33,724 nucleotides of DNA, from assembly GCA_030654015.1 (NCBI GenBank), contig JAURYI010000090.1, forward strand, positions 1 to 33,724. Direction: 5' to 3'. The notes beneath the pieces are model-generated. The model did no database searches, was not told where the DNA came from, and saw only the letters and a program-made list of their open reading frames with translations. Both the position numbers and the translations under genes were made by a program. Shown in pieces: positions 16,928 through 26,928 of this stretch; position 1 is the first letter of the stretch, and each line of letters begins with the position of its first letter. This DNA is from Methylococcales bacterium (GTDB lineage: Bacteria > Pseudomonadota > Gammaproteobacteria > Methylococcales > Methylomonadaceae).

Positions 16928-19900
16928 TCATAAGCTGTGTTCTTGCAATAACGCGGTAAATTCTGTGGCGGGTAACGGTTTGCTTATAACATAGCCCTGA
17001 TAGGAATCACAGCCTTTTTCGCGTAGAAAAGCCAGTTGTTCCTGTGTTTCCACACCTTCTGCCAGCACTTTAAGACCTAGGCTGTGTCCCATGACAATAA
17101 TGGTATTGGCAATGCCCATACTGTCGTGCTGTGGCGCAACACCGCTGATAAAACTTTTGTCTATTTTCAGCGTGTCTAACGGGAAGCATTTAAGGCAGGT
17201 TAATGAAGAATAACCCGTGCCGAAATTATCAATGGCAAGGCGAACGCCCAGCGCGTGTAAATTATTAAGCATATCGCTAATCAGCTCAGAATCCTGCGTT
17301 TCCATTAAACTGCGTTCGGTGATTTCCAGCTCCAGTTGGGCAGCGGGAAATCCCGTTGCCATCAGTACGTCATAGACAGTGCTGATTAAATCGCTGCGTT
17401 TAATTTGCGGTGCGGAGATATTGACCGACAACACAATAGGCGGCAGCCCTGCATCCAGCCATGCGCGTCCTTGGCGGCAGGTTTCATAGAGTACCCATTC
17501 GCCAATATCAATAATCAGCGAGGTTTCTTCGGCGATGGGGATAAAGCCACTGGGCAGCATCAATTCATCAATGCCTTGCCAGCGCACCAAGGCTTCAGCT
17601 CCAATGATATTGCCCGTCGCTATATCACAAGCAGGTTGATAAAAAACCCGCAATTCCTGCTTAAGCAGCCCTTGACGTAATTTGGTTTCTAATTGCAGAC
17701 GTTGACGGGTTGCCAACGTTAAGCTCTCGGAAAAATAGGCAAAACAGCCGCGACCGCTGTTTTTAGCCTGATACAGGGCGACATCGGCATTATCCATCAG
17801 CATTTCTGCGACATCGCCGTGTTCAGGATAGAGACTGATGCCGATACTGGTACCGATGTGTACATCGCCGTGTTGACCGAGTTGAAAAGGGGTACTCAAG
17901 TCAGCGACAATCATTTCTGCCACGCGGGCTGCGTCTTCCTTGCGACTGATGTCGGCTAATAACACCACAAATTCATCGCCGCCTAAGCGTGCGACCATAT
18001 CGGTACTGCGCAGACGGGTGCTGATACGGGTTGCGACTTGCTGGAGCAATTCATCGCCTGCGGAATGCCCGAAATTATCATTGACGGCTTTAAAGCGATC
18101 CAGATCCAGCATCAGTAAGGCGAATTTGGATTTTTCGCGGGTGCTGACCGCAATGCTGTGTTCCAGACGTTCCAGCAATTTTCGACGGTTGGGCAAGCGG
18201 GTTAATGAATCGAAAAAAGCGAATTGTTTAATCTGTTCTTCGGCTTCTTTGCGTACCGTAATATCAGTGATGGCGGTGACATAATGGGTAATCGTGCTAT
18301 GTTTATCTTTGACGGGTGTGACCATAAGCCACGCCAGATAGACATCGCCGTTTTTGCGTTGCGTCCAGATTTCCCCCTGCCACGTTCCCGTTGCAAAAAT
18401 GCAATCCCACAGTTCAGCATAAAACGAATCATCCTGATGATAGGAATTAAACAGCATCGGGGTCTGACCCTTAACATCGGCTGATGTGTAACCCGTAATA
18501 GCGGTAAAAGCCCGATTAACACGCAAAATGACCCGATTGGCATCGGTGATGAACATTCCGTCCTGTGATTCAAATGCAGTGGCGGCGATGCGCAGGTCGG
18601 TCTCATTATTTTTACGTTCGGTAATGTCACGGGTAAAGCCTACCGTACCCAATACCCCGCCGCTGCTGTCAATGACAGGGGCTGTGTAGGTTTCAAACCA
18701 GTGGGAGACACCGAACGGATCAACGTTTTCTTCCTCAACGGTTTTTTGCTGGCAAGATGACAGCACCAGCCTGTCATCTTGCTGGTAGTGTTCTGCCACA
18801 TCGGGCGGGAAAAAATCCGCATCTGATTTTCCTGTCAGTTGCTCAGGATTATCCACGCCTAATGATTTCGACAATGCCTGATTAGCGGCAAGAAAACGAC
18901 CAGTGGTATCTTTGAACCACACCTTAAAGGGAAAATTGTCGAGTAAGGCGCGTTGATAATCATCTTTCTTACGCAACAGGGCTTCGCTAAGCATGACCGT
19001 TTCAGCAATTTTCTTATGCTCGGTAATGTCATAGAAGACAATCAGGTACATATTATGAAAGGTTTTTTCTATCGTTGCCGCGCTGATAAGTACCGTTTTG
19101 GTGTCGCCTGATTTACAAATAACTTTTACTTCAATAGGCGCAATGGCTTTGCCATTGCGGGCAGCGTGTTCCATCGCGTCTTGCCACGTTGCTTTCATCG
19201 CCTGCTGATAGCTTGAATCGGGGAAAGCCTTGCGCCACCAGTCGTCTGTGGTGTGCAGGTCATTCGTGCCATAGCCGAACAGTTGCTCAAATGCGGGATT
19301 TAAAAATGTGATGTGGTGGTGTTTGTCGCTTAATGCCATCGGCACGGGAGAAACATCAATAATGGAACGCAAGCGGCTCTCACTGGCTCTCAGCTTTTCT
19401 TCCATGAACTTGCGTTCCGAAATATCAACCGCGATACAGAACACTTCTGGCTCATGGTTGGGGATATGAACGTAAGCATGGTAAGCAAAAATATCGACCT
19501 TCGCGCCATTTTTGTGCAACAGGGATAATTCTGCTTCAGGCATGGGTTGGGTGGTTGTGAAGATGCGTTTTATCGCCTGTCGGTAATAATTTTGCTGGGT
19601 AGTGGGCAATAGCAGTTTAACGATGTCATGACCCATAGCCTCGGTGCTGGTATAGCCATACAGCTGTTCAGAGGCTTTGTTCCAGTAGTGAATCACACCA
19701 TCCTGCCCGTAACTTTGTACCGCTACTGAGGGAATATCTTCCAGCAAATGTCGAAAACGCGCTTCACTTTCCTGTAAGGCGATTTCCGCCTGTTTACGTT
19801 CGTTAATATAGGTTGCCAGAGTCATGCCGACCACCGCTAAGGTCAGCATATAAAACCATAAATTAGTTAATTGCCCGTCAACAAAATCATGACCGAAGTA

Positions 19901-20815
19901 ACCGATGCCCAGATGTACGCCCAGTAGGGCTTGTATGGCAGTCATGATAAGAACGACGGTTACGCCTCTTGCACCCAGTTTTATCGCTACCCAGCCGATA
20001 AACAGGAACATCAAATAGCCTTTGGTGATTACGTTGACACTGTCGGTGAACCAATCCAGAAAAATAGACTGCCCTGCCAGAAATGCCAGTACCAACGGCA
20101 ACAGGGTTTTAATAAGCTGCCGTATTCCCCGTAAACGGGGTAGTGGTTTGCGCCATATTATAATCGCAGGGGTCAGTAAAATAATGCCCAGTACATCTGC
20201 CATCCACCACACAGTCGCATTGGAATACCAGTGTCCCACGGTTATTACACCGCCTGCAATCAGTGATGCAATACCAAAGGCGGCACTCACACACGCACTT
20301 AACGGGGCGGCAAAAAACAGTATCAGGAAAAAATCGCGTAACTTGTTCAGTGTCACATCAAATGAAACAGTGCGACTCAGCAGCCACCAGCCTAATAACG
20401 GTTCGAGCGTATTACCTGAGGCAATACCGACAGACACACCGATGGAATCACCCGCTGCAATGCCACAGGCAAATGCGCCGAAGAAAATAGCGGGCAGATA
20501 GCGTAGACCGCCTAATAAGAGTACCGCCAATGCGAAGCCGCTGGGCGGCCATATCAACGTGACATTACCCGCATTGGTTGCAAACCATAAGCCCAGCTCT
20601 CCGAGGAGAAAATAAATTCCTGTCAGAACTGGATTAAGTAATAAGGCTCGATAAGCAGCGGGCTTAATGATCATTTTTTCAATAAGTGAATTTTTGAGGT
20701 TAATAGCGACAATCGGAGATTGTTTACGCACGCTAAATAAAACAACACATATCATTATATAGAGTATCGACTCAAATGATAAAAGCCATATTCTTACAGG
20801 ACAGACTTCATGCAC
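16928..20815 (-). CDS. MASE1-PAS(4)-GGDEF-EAL membrane sensor, cyclic di-GMP metabolism
   Basis: The product is up to 1295 residues. Residues about 55-340 form a multi-pass MASE1 sensor (ELGLWFATNAGNVTLIWPPS is typical). Four PAS domains follow (about 350-465, 480-605, 625-740, 745-870). A GGDEF domain has a canonical GGDEF at 945-949, after FDSLTRLPNRR. An EAL domain has EALVRW from 1074, NIS, ELEITERS and AEGVET. The DDFGTG metal motif reads D1196-N1197-FGTG, so one metal-binding Asp is Asn. The cyclase half looks competent; phosphodiesterase activity is less certain. Start: GTG at 20815 has GGAA about 10 bases upstream and a TATAAT (20859-20854) giving a short leader. The ATG at 20674 (residue 48) would begin right before MASE1 but lacks a ribosome site, so the start is unsettled. 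Confidence 0.93.
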   Translation of the reverse strand: MHEVCPVRIWLLSFESILYIMICVVLFSVRKQSPIVAINLKNSLIEKMIIKPAAYRALLLNPVLTGIYFLLGELGLWFATNAGNVTLIWPPSGFALAVLLLGGLRYLPAIFFGAFACGIAAGDSIGVSVGIASGNTLEPLLGWWLLSRTVSFDVTLNKLRDFFLILFFAAPLSACVSAAFGIASLIAGGVITVGHWYSNATVWWMADVLGIILLTPAIIIWRKPLPRLRGIRQLIKTLLPLVLAFLAGQSIFLDWFTDSVNVITKGYLMFLFIGWVAIKLGARGVTVVLIMTAIQALLGVHLGIGYFGHDFVDGQLTNLWFYMLTLAVVGMTLATYINERKQAEIALQESEARFRHLLEDIPSVAVQSYGQDGVIHYWNKASEQLYGYTSTEAMGHDIVKLLLPTTQQNYYRQAIKRIFTTTQPMPEAELSLLHKNGAKVDIFAYHAYVHIPNHEPEVFCIAVDISERKFMEEKLRASESRLRSIIDVSPVPMALSDKHHHITFLNPAFEQLFGYGTNDLHTTDDWWRKAFPDSSYQQAMKATWQDAMEHAARNGKAIAPIEVKVICKSGDTKTVLISAATIEKTFHNMYLIVFYDITEHKKIAETVMLSEALLRKKDDYQRALLDNFPFKVWFKDTTGRFLAANQALSKSLGVDNPEQLTGKSDADFFPPDVAEHYQQDDRLVLSSCQQKTVEEENVDPFGVSHWFETYTAPVIDSSGGVLGTVGFTRDITERKNNETDLRIAATAFESQDGMFITDANRVILRVNRAFTAITGYTSADVKGQTPMLFNSYHQDDSFYAELWDCIFATGTWQGEIWTQRKNGDVYLAWLMVTPVKDKHSTITHYVTAITDITVRKEAEEQIKQFAFFDSLTRLPNRRKLLERLEHSIAVSTREKSKFALLMLDLDRFKAVNDNFGHSAGDELLQQVATRISTRLRSTDMVARLGGDEFVVLLADISRKEDAARVAEMIVADLSTPFQLGQHGDVHIGTSIGISLYPEHGDVAEMLMDNADVALYQAKNSGRGCFAYFSESLTLATRQRLQLETKLRQGLLKQELRVFYQPACDIATGNIIGAEALVRWQGIDELMLPSGFIPIAEETSLIIDIGEWVLYETCRQGRAWLDAGLPPIVLSVNISAPQIKRSDLISTVYDVLMATGFPAAQLELEITERSLMETQDSELISDMLNNLHALGVRLAIDNFGTGYSSLTCLKCFPLDTLKIDKSFISGVAPQHDSMGIANTIIVMGHSLGLKVLAEGVETQEQLAFLREKGCDSYQGYVISKPLPATEFTALLQEHSL

Positions 20816-21010
20816 TCGGTACTTGTTCCAGAGTCAGAAGTATTCAGCGTCTAATTATAGCCTTAATGACTTTAAATAAAATGCCAAGCGTGTGATTTTA
20901 TAGCGGACGCTTTATTTTTTGCTGTTTATAGCTTGTGTGAAGTCAGGAAGTAGTAACTTTTCCGAAAAATACGCGGTAGAATCATAAGCAGTTTAATCAC
21001 TCCTTAGACC

Positions 21011-22072
21011 ATGCCCATGACATCTGATAATAATGATTTTACAAAAAATCCCGTAGAAATAACGATTAAAATCGCCATGACGTTACTGCTGTTTATATGG
21101 TGTTTTTATATAGTCCAGCCATTTATTATACCGTTGGTGTGGGCATTGATTATTACCGTCAGCATTTTTCCCGTCTACAAGCGGTTGCTGTTGTTGTTTA
21201 GGGGGCGGCAGAAACTGACAGCAGTGTTGATAACCTTCTGTTTACTGGTCATTATTGTTGTGCCGTTTGTGGTGCTGGGCGGCACGATTGCCAGCAGTGC
21301 CGAAAGCTTGGCGCGGCAATTATCAGACGGTACGCTCAGTATCCCGTTGCCGACGGAAAAAGTGGCTTCGTGGCCGCTGGTGGGCGAAACATTACACAAA
21401 TATTGGACACTGATTGCCACCAACCCCATGGATGCGTTGAAACCGATAGTGCCGCAGATAAAAATGGCGGGGCAATGGCTGATCAGCAGTGGATTTTCAC
21501 TGACAATTTCAATTTTTCAATTAATAATGGCGATTATTATCAGCGGTGTATTATTGGCAAATGCTGAAGACTGTCACCGTCTGGCATTAGCAATCAGCAG
21601 GCGTTTTGTCGGTGCAAAAGGGGTGAAATTTGAACGCATGAGTGAACAAACCATTCGCAGCGTCGCCAATGGCGTGCTGGTTGTCGCTATTATCCAATCG
21701 TTGTTGGTGGGCTTGGGTTTTTGGGTCGCGGATGTGCCTGCGGCGGCATTATTAACGCTGGTGTGTTTTTTTCTGGCAGTGATTCAAGTAGGGCCAGGGC
21801 CTGTAGTTATCCCTGTCGCTATCTACGTTTTTTCGTTTCATGACACCTTATTTTCCTTGGTTTATCTGGTCTGGGCAGTATTTGCAGGCTTGATAGATAA
21901 CGTATTAAGACCGTTGCTGATGGGCAGAGGCAGCAGCATACCGATGGTTATTATTTTTATCGGCGCGATAGGCGGCATGATATTTTCTGGGTTTATCGGC
22001 TTGTTTATCGGTGCGGTGGTACTGGCTTTAGGCTATGAATTGTTTCGGGCGTGGGTATTTGAAGAGCAGTAA
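21011..22072 (+). CDS. AI-2E family transporter (YdiK/PerM type permease)
   Basis: The 353-residue membrane protein starts with a cytoplasmic tail (MPMTSDNNDFTKNPVEITIK) and then about eight hydrophobic segments with the long soluble loop after the second to third helix typical of the AI-2E family (SAESLARQLSDGTLSIPLPT...). The late motif LIDNVLRPLLMGRGSSIPMV (about residues 294-313) is the family signature. Members have been linked to autoinducer-2 export, Na+/H+ exchange or unknown cargo, so the substrate cannot be told. It stands alone between the divergent GGDEF-EAL gene and miaB. A second in-frame ATG at 21017 is an equally good start. Confidence 0.9.
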   Translation: MPMTSDNNDFTKNPVEITIKIAMTLLLFIWCFYIVQPFIIPLVWALIITVSIFPVYKRLLLLFRGRQKLTAVLITFCLLVIIVVPFVVLGGTIASSAESLARQLSDGTLSIPLPTEKVASWPLVGETLHKYWTLIATNPMDALKPIVPQIKMAGQWLISSGFSLTISIFQLIMAIIISGVLLANAEDCHRLALAISRRFVGAKGVKFERMSEQTIRSVANGVLVVAIIQSLLVGLGFWVADVPAAALLTLVCFFLAVIQVGPGPVVIPVAIYVFSFHDTLFSLVYLVWAVFAGLIDNVLRPLLMGRGSSIPMVIIFIGAIGGMIFSGFIGLFIGAVVLALGYELFRAWVFEEQ

Positions 22073-22095
22073 GCCAGCTTTGCTACGCTACTAAA

Positions 22096-22125
22096 TTACT
22101 TGTTGGCTAATGTTAAGGTTATAAT
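22096..22125 (+). promoter_or_regulatory. Possible sigma70 promoter of the miaB operon
   Basis: TATAAT at 22120-22125 is preceded by TTACTT at 22096-22101 with an 18-base spacer. The -10 is perfect and the -35 is moderate. It lies 60 bases before the miaB start, in the only gap upstream of the miaB-phoH-ybeY-corC-galE run. Confidence 0.5.
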
Positions 22126-22184
22126 CGCCATTTCGTACTACAAAACTTAATCCTAGTTATAACTAGCTTGTTTACCCAAAAAAT

Positions 22185-23540
22185 ATGACCCAAAAACTGT
22201 ATATTCAAACCAATGGCTGTCAGATGAATGAATACGATTCTGACAAAATGCGTGACGTACTCCAAGCCTCACATGGTTTTGAGTTGATTGATGATCCAAA
22301 ACTCGCTGACGTGTTGTTACTCAACACCTGTTCCATCCGCGAAAAAGCCCAAGAAAAAGTATTCTCCGCCTTGGGAAAATGGCGCAAAATCAAAGACAAA
22401 CGCCCCGATGTGATTATCGGTGTCGGCGGTTGTGTCGCCAGTCAGGAAGGCGAGGGCATTCAAAAACGCGCCCCGTTTGTAGACATCGTTTTCGGCCCGC
22501 AAACCTTGCACCGCCTGCCGCAGTTGCTGGATGAAGTTCGCAAACAACACAAACCTGTGGTTGATATTTCTTTCCCTGAAATCGAAAAATTCGATGCCCT
22601 GCCCGAACCCAGAGCCGACGGCGTAAAAGCCTTTGTTTCAGTGATGGAAGGTTGCAGTAAATACTGCACATTCTGCGTTGTGCCTTATACGCGCGGCGAA
22701 GAAATCAGCCGCCCATTAGCCGATGTCCTGCTGGAAATTACCTCGCTGGCAAAACAAGGCGTGCGTGAAGTCAATTTGCTGGGGCAAAATGTCAATGCCT
22801 ATCGCGGCATGATGGATGACGGTGACATTGCCGATTTTTCCTTGCTGTTACATTACGTTGCCGCTGTGGAGGGCATAGACCGCATTCGCTTTACCACCTC
22901 TCATCCTGTGGAATTTACCGACAGCCTGATTGAAGCCTTCGCTGAAATTCCGCAACTGGTTGACCACCTGCATTTGCCTGTACAAAGCGGCAGTGATGCG
23001 ATTTTAAAAGCCATGAAGCGCGGACATACTGCCGCTTACTATAAAGAAACCATCCGCAAATTACGCTTGGTGCGTCCTAATATCTGCCTGTCATCGGATT
23101 TTATTATCGGCTTCCCCGATGAAACCGATGCCGAATTTGAAGAAACCATGCAATTCATTGACGACATCGGTTTTGATTTATCGTTCAGCTTTATCTATAG
23201 CCAACGCCCGGGAACACCTGCCGCAGAACTGATTGATAACGTGCCTGCCGAAGTCAAAAAACAACGACTGGAACGTTTTCAACAGCGCATTAATGAAATG
23301 ACTGCCGCTATTTCAGAAGCAATGATCGGCACGGTGCAAACGGTACTGGTCGAAGGGCAATCGAAAAAGAATCCATTGCAAATGCAGGGCAGAACCGAAA
23401 ACAACCGCGTGGTTAATTTCATCGGGCATCCGCGTTTAGCAGGGCAGTTTGTTGATGTATTGATAGCCGAAGCCTTGCCTAATTCATTACGCGGTCGCAT
23501 GGTTGACACCTCGGTCGAAAAAATCATCCCCACTCATTAA
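22185..23540 (+). CDS. miaB: tRNA-2-methylthio-N6-dimethylallyladenosine synthase
   Basis: MiaB is a radical SAM methylthiotransferase that converts i6A37 to ms2i6A37 in tRNAs. The 451-residue protein has the N-terminal UPF0004 domain with cluster cysteines C12 (TNGCQMN), C49 (NTCSIREKA) and C83 (GGCVAS). The radical SAM CxxxCxxC is C157, C161, C164 ([16 protein letters not shown]). The C-terminal TRAM domain starts near [11 protein letters not shown]. It opens the conserved run miaB-phoH-ybeY-corC, with 7 bases to the next start. Confidence 0.97.
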   Translation: MTQKLYIQTNGCQMNEYDSDKMRDVLQASHGFELIDDPKLADVLLLNTCSIREKAQEKVFSALGKWRKIKDKRPDVIIGVGGCVASQEGEGIQKRAPFVDIVFGPQTLHRLPQLLDEVRKQHKPVVDISFPEIEKFDALPEPRADGVKAFVSVMEGCSKYCTFCVVPYTRGEEISRPLADVLLEITSLAKQGVREVNLLGQNVNAYRGMMDDGDIADFSLLLHYVAAVEGIDRIRFTTSHPVEFTDSLIEAFAEIPQLVDHLHLPVQSGSDAILKAMKRGHTAAYYKETIRKLRLVRPNICLSSDFIIGFPDETDAEFEETMQFIDDIGFDLSFSFIYSQRPGTPAAELIDNVPAEVKKQRLERFQQRINEMTAAISEAMIGTVQTVLVEGQSKKNPLQMQGRTENNRVVNFIGHPRLAGQFVDVLIAEALPNSLRGRMVDTSVEKIIPTH

Positions 23541-23547
23541 GCCTACT

Positions 23548-24528
23548 ATGCCCATTATTTCTAAAGAAATTAATCTACTTCCTGCCGATAACAATCGACT
23601 GGTCAATTTTTGCGGTCAGCTGAATTGTCATCTGCGCCATATTGAAGCGCGGCTTCAAGTCGATATTTCCAATCGCGGTAATCAATTCAGCGTCACAGGT
23701 GAAGAAGCGGCAGTGAAAGCCGCAGGGGCAGTGATGCAAAAATTATTCGAGACGACCGCAACAGAACATCTGACACCTGAACACGTTCATTTAGCCATGC
23801 AGGATGCCACCATAGATGAACTGCTCGCCTCGCCTGAATTGCCCACGCAACAAATCATCACCATCAAAACCAAATTCGGCATGATTAAAGGGCGCGGTAT
23901 TAATCAGCAGGATTATCTACGCAAAATTACCACTCACGATATTAATTTCGGGGTCGGACCTGCGGGAACGGGTAAAACCTATCTGGCGGTGGCGTGCGCG
24001 ATTGATGCCTTGCTGCATGAAAAAGTACGCAAAATAATTTTAGTGCGTCCTGCGGTGGAAGCGGGAGAAAAACTGGGCTTTTTACCGGGTGATATGGCGC
24101 AGAAAGTCGATCCCTATTTACGCCCTTTATATGATGCACTTTACGAAATGCTGGGTTTTGAGCGCGTGGAAAAAATGCTGGAAAAAGGCATGATAGAAGT
24201 CGCACCACTGGCATTTATGCGCGGCAGAACGCTGAATGAATCGTTCATTATTCTCGATGAAGCGCAAAACACCACGCTGGAGCAGATTAAAATGTTTTTA
24301 ACCCGCGTTGGTTTCGGCTCTACTGCCGTCATTACGGGCGATGTCACCCAAATAGATTTACCGTCAGAAAAGATGTCGGGTTTACGCCATGTGCTGGAAG
24401 TGTTAAAAGACGTAGAAGGCATCAGCTTCACCTTTTTTGGTGTGCGTGATGTTATCAGGCATCCATTAGTACAACGCATTGTATCGGCGTATGAAATCTA
24501 CGAAAAAACCCATCCAGCCAAACCATGA
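23548..24528 (+). CDS. ybeZ: PhoH-family ATPase YbeZ
   Basis: YbeZ is a cytoplasmic PhoH-like NTPase that works with the endoribonuclease YbeY in RNA metabolism. The 326 residues carry an N-terminal KH-like segment (about 1-75), Walker A GPAGTGKT (137-144), and Walker B SFIILDEAQN with DEAQ at 237-240. The ATG at 23548 is chosen because it is 7 bases after the miaB stop; an in-frame TTG at 23503 would overlap miaB by 38 bases. Its stop overlaps the ybeY start (ATGA). Confidence 0.95.
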   Translation: MPIISKEINLLPADNNRLVNFCGQLNCHLRHIEARLQVDISNRGNQFSVTGEEAAVKAAGAVMQKLFETTATEHLTPEHVHLAMQDATIDELLASPELPTQQIITIKTKFGMIKGRGINQQDYLRKITTHDINFGVGPAGTGKTYLAVACAIDALLHEKVRKIILVRPAVEAGEKLGFLPGDMAQKVDPYLRPLYDALYEMLGFERVEKMLEKGMIEVAPLAFMRGRTLNESFIILDEAQNTTLEQIKMFLTRVGFGSTAVITGDVTQIDLPSEKMSGLRHVLEVLKDVEGISFTFFGVRDVIRHPLVQRIVSAYEIYEKTHPAKP

Positions 24529-24992
24529 ACAGCGTAGAAATACAAACCATTTTTGCATCAGCAGGGCAACCTGACGAACAACAGATTCAACTCTGGATTG
24601 ATACGGCACTGGAAGGCATTGAGGGCGATACCGAAATTGTGGTGCGCATTGTCGATGAACAGGAAAGTGCCGAACTCAACCAGCAATACCGCCATAAACA
24701 AGGCGCGACCAATATTCTCAGCTTTCCCGTTGAATTACCCGAAGGCATTGACCTAGACCTGAATTTATTGGGTGATTTAGTCATCTGCGCTCCTGTCCTT
24801 GAACGAGAAGCACAGCAACAAGGCAAACCCCTCGCTCATCATTGGGCGCACATCATTATTCATGGTGTCTTACATTTACTGGGTTACGATCACCTTGATG
24901 ATAGAGAAGCAGACGAAATGGAAAGTAAAGAAATAGCACTATTGCAAACACTGAATATTCCTAATCCTTATCAACAGGTAACAGAGCGATGA
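24525..24992 (+). CDS. ybeY: Endoribonuclease YbeY (16S rRNA maturation)
   Basis: YbeY is a zinc-dependent endoribonuclease involved in 16S rRNA 3'-end processing and ribosome quality control. The 155-residue length is standard. The metal motif HGVLHLLGYDH gives H113, H117 and H123, and the conserved Arg is R56 (YRHKQGATNILSFP). ATGA overlaps tie it to phoH before and corC after, so translation is coupled along the run. Confidence 0.96.
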   Translation: MNSVEIQTIFASAGQPDEQQIQLWIDTALEGIEGDTEIVVRIVDEQESAELNQQYRHKQGATNILSFPVELPEGIDLDLNLLGDLVICAPVLEREAQQQGKPLAHHWAHIIIHGVLHLLGYDHLDDREADEMESKEIALLQTLNIPNPYQQVTER

Positions 24993-25828
24993 GCGAAGAA
25001 CAACCTCCAAGTAGAAGCCTGCCACGCAGAGGCTGGATAGATAAAATCAGCCATTTACTGAGTGGCGAACCGCAAGATTTGAGTGAACTGGTAGAAATAT
25101 TAAGAGACGCGCGGGAAAACCGCTTACTGGAAACCGATGCGTTATCCATGATTGAAGGCGTATTACAAGTGTCACAAATGCGCGTTCGGGACATTATGAT
25201 TCCGCGCGTACAAATGGTGGCACTACCTAAAGATGCAGAGATGGAAACCATCCTGCCGCTGGTCACCGAATTCGGACATTCCCGTTATCCCGTCATTGAT
25301 GGCGACCGCAGTAAAGTAGTCGGCATTCTCCTCGCCAAAGATCTGCTTGCAAAAGTGCTGCAAAATAAAACCCTGCAAGTCTGGGAAATCATGCGCTGTG
25401 TCAGCGTCGTCCCCGAAAGCAAACGCCTGAACGTCCTACTGAAAGAACTGCGCACCCAAGGCAATCACATGGCGATTGTAGTTGACGAATACGGTCAAGC
25501 CGCAGGTCTGGTCACCATTGAAGACATACTGGAACAAATTGTCGGCGAAATTGAAGACGAACATGACGATCATGAAGACGAAGGCTATGTCTGCGAGCGT
25601 AACCCCAATGAATTCATGGTGAAAGCCCTGATGCCGATAGACGAATTCGACGCTTATTTTGCCACCCATCTGACCACCGATGAATACGACACCGTCGGCG
25701 GTTTTATTGTTCACGAACTGCAACATATGCCTAAAAAAGGCGAACACCTTATTGTCGATAATCTGCGTTTTGAAATTATCAAAGCAGACAATCGCCGTAT
25801 TCATTTAATCAAACTGAAGAAGATCTAA
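24989..25828 (+). CDS. corC: CorC/HlyC family protein with two CBS domains
   Basis: This is the cytoplasmic YbeX/CorC type, without the DUF21 membrane domain found in longer relatives. It is linked to Mg/Co efflux and ribosome-related phenotypes in E. coli. The 279 residues contain RVRDIMIPRVQMVALPKD at the start of the paired CBS domains (about 65-185), an acidic linker (GEIEDEHDDHEDEG) and the C-terminal CorC_HlyC transporter-associated domain (FMVKALMPIDEF to the end). It overlaps ybeY by four bases. In E. coli the next gene is lnt; here it is galE after 2 bases. Confidence 0.94.
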   Translation: MSEEQPPSRSLPRRGWIDKISHLLSGEPQDLSELVEILRDARENRLLETDALSMIEGVLQVSQMRVRDIMIPRVQMVALPKDAEMETILPLVTEFGHSRYPVIDGDRSKVVGILLAKDLLAKVLQNKTLQVWEIMRCVSVVPESKRLNVLLKELRTQGNHMAIVVDEYGQAAGLVTIEDILEQIVGEIEDEHDDHEDEGYVCERNPNEFMVKALMPIDEFDAYFATHLTTDEYDTVGGFIVHELQHMPKKGEHLIVDNLRFEIIKADNRRIHLIKLKKI

Positions 25829-25830
25829 TT

Positions 25831-26874
25831 ATGCAAACGATATTAGTCACAGGTGGTGCAGGTTATATTGGTAGCCATGCGTGCGTTGAACTGCTGCAAG
25901 CAGGTTTTAAGGTAGTTGTTGTGGATAACTTTTCCAACAGCAAGCCCGAATCGTTGGTCAGAGTACAAAAAATCACAGGCTTGTCTCCCGCTTTCTACCA
26001 AGCCGATATTCGTGATAAACAAGCTCTCAGCGATATTTTCGCCAAAGAAAACATTGATGCCGTCATCCATTTTGCAGGTTTAAAATCGGTCGGCGAATCC
26101 TGTTCCGAGCCGCTTAATTATTATCATAACAACGTCTACGGCACGCTGGTATTGCTGGAAGCAATGGATGAAGCCAATGTCAAAAATCTGATATTCAGTT
26201 CATCGGCAACCGTTTATAAAGAATCAACAATCAATCAATATGCAGAAGATTTTCCCTTGGGTTCGATTAACCCTTACGGTCGTTCCAAGCTGATGATTGA
26301 AGAAATTTTACGCGATGTATCCACCGCCGATAAAATCAACCAATCTGCCACGCCGTGGAAAATTGTGTTATTACGCTATTTCAACCCCATCGGCGCACAC
26401 GAAAGCGGCATGATAGGCGAAGATCCCAATGGCATCCCCAACAATTTACTGCCCTACGTTTCCCAAGTTGCCATCGGTAAATTGGCGCAGTTATCGGTCT
26501 GGGGTGATGATTACCCGACTCGCGATGGTACAGGCGTTAGAGACTATATTCACGTTGTTGATTTGGTGAAAGGTCATATTAAAGCCATAGACGCGCTGGA
26601 TGCTGAACAGTTTAAAAATGGTGCGTGTAAAGCCTACAACTTAGGCACAGGTACAGGTTACAGCGTACTGGAAATTATCAATACGTTTGAAAAGGTCACA
26701 GGTCGCCCTGTGAACTACAAAATCGCCCCTAGAAGAGCAGGCGATTTAGCCGAATGTTTCGCTAATCCCGCGTTGGCTCTAGCCGAACTGCATTGGCAGA
26801 CCGAAAAAAATCTCGATGATATGTTGGCGGATGCGTGGCGTTGGCAAAGCAATAACCCGAACGGTTACGAATAA
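25831..26874 (+). CDS. galE: UDP-glucose 4-epimerase
   Basis: GalE interconverts UDP-glucose and UDP-galactose, supplying surface polysaccharide and LPS. The 347 residues have the NAD-binding TGGAGYIGSH (7-16), FAGLKSVGES, SSSATVY with the catalytic Ser at 124-125, and Y149-xxx-K153 (PYGRSK). The late motif DYIHVVDLVKGHI is typical of GalE. It is fused into the corC operon by a 2-base gap and followed by a strong terminator, so it is the last gene of the miaB operon. Confidence 0.94.
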   Translation: MQTILVTGGAGYIGSHACVELLQAGFKVVVVDNFSNSKPESLVRVQKITGLSPAFYQADIRDKQALSDIFAKENIDAVIHFAGLKSVGESCSEPLNYYHNNVYGTLVLLEAMDEANVKNLIFSSSATVYKESTINQYAEDFPLGSINPYGRSKLMIEEILRDVSTADKINQSATPWKIVLLRYFNPIGAHESGMIGEDPNGIPNNLLPYVSQVAIGKLAQLSVWGDDYPTRDGTGVRDYIHVVDLVKGHIKAIDALDAEQFKNGACKAYNLGTGTGYSVLEIINTFEKVTGRPVNYKIAPRRAGDLAECFANPALALAELHWQTEKNLDDMLADAWRWQSNNPNGYE

Positions 26875-26887
26875 ATCCATTATATAG

Positions 26888-26917
26888 GGTGGGCAGCGTT
26901 GTTCTGCCCACCGTTTT
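26888..26917 (+). terminator. Rho-independent terminator of the miaB-galE operon
   Basis: GGTGGGCAG (26888-26896) and CTGCCCACC (26904-26912) form a perfect 9-bp stem with a 7-base loop. GTTTT follows on the plus strand. It lies 13 bases after the galE stop. Confidence 0.8.
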
Positions 26918-26928
26918 ATCAGTACAAC

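Noticed and set aside
20022-20501. 159-codon plus-strand open frame inside the GGDEF-EAL gene
   Set aside because: It is antisense to the MASE1-coding region, has no domain likeness, and the opposite strand is clearly coding.
20885-20930. AAGCGT/ACGCTT inverted repeat followed by T-rich DNA in the gap before the AI-2E gene
   Set aside because: On the plus strand there is no gene upstream to terminate, the stem is only six bases and the loop is 15 bases.
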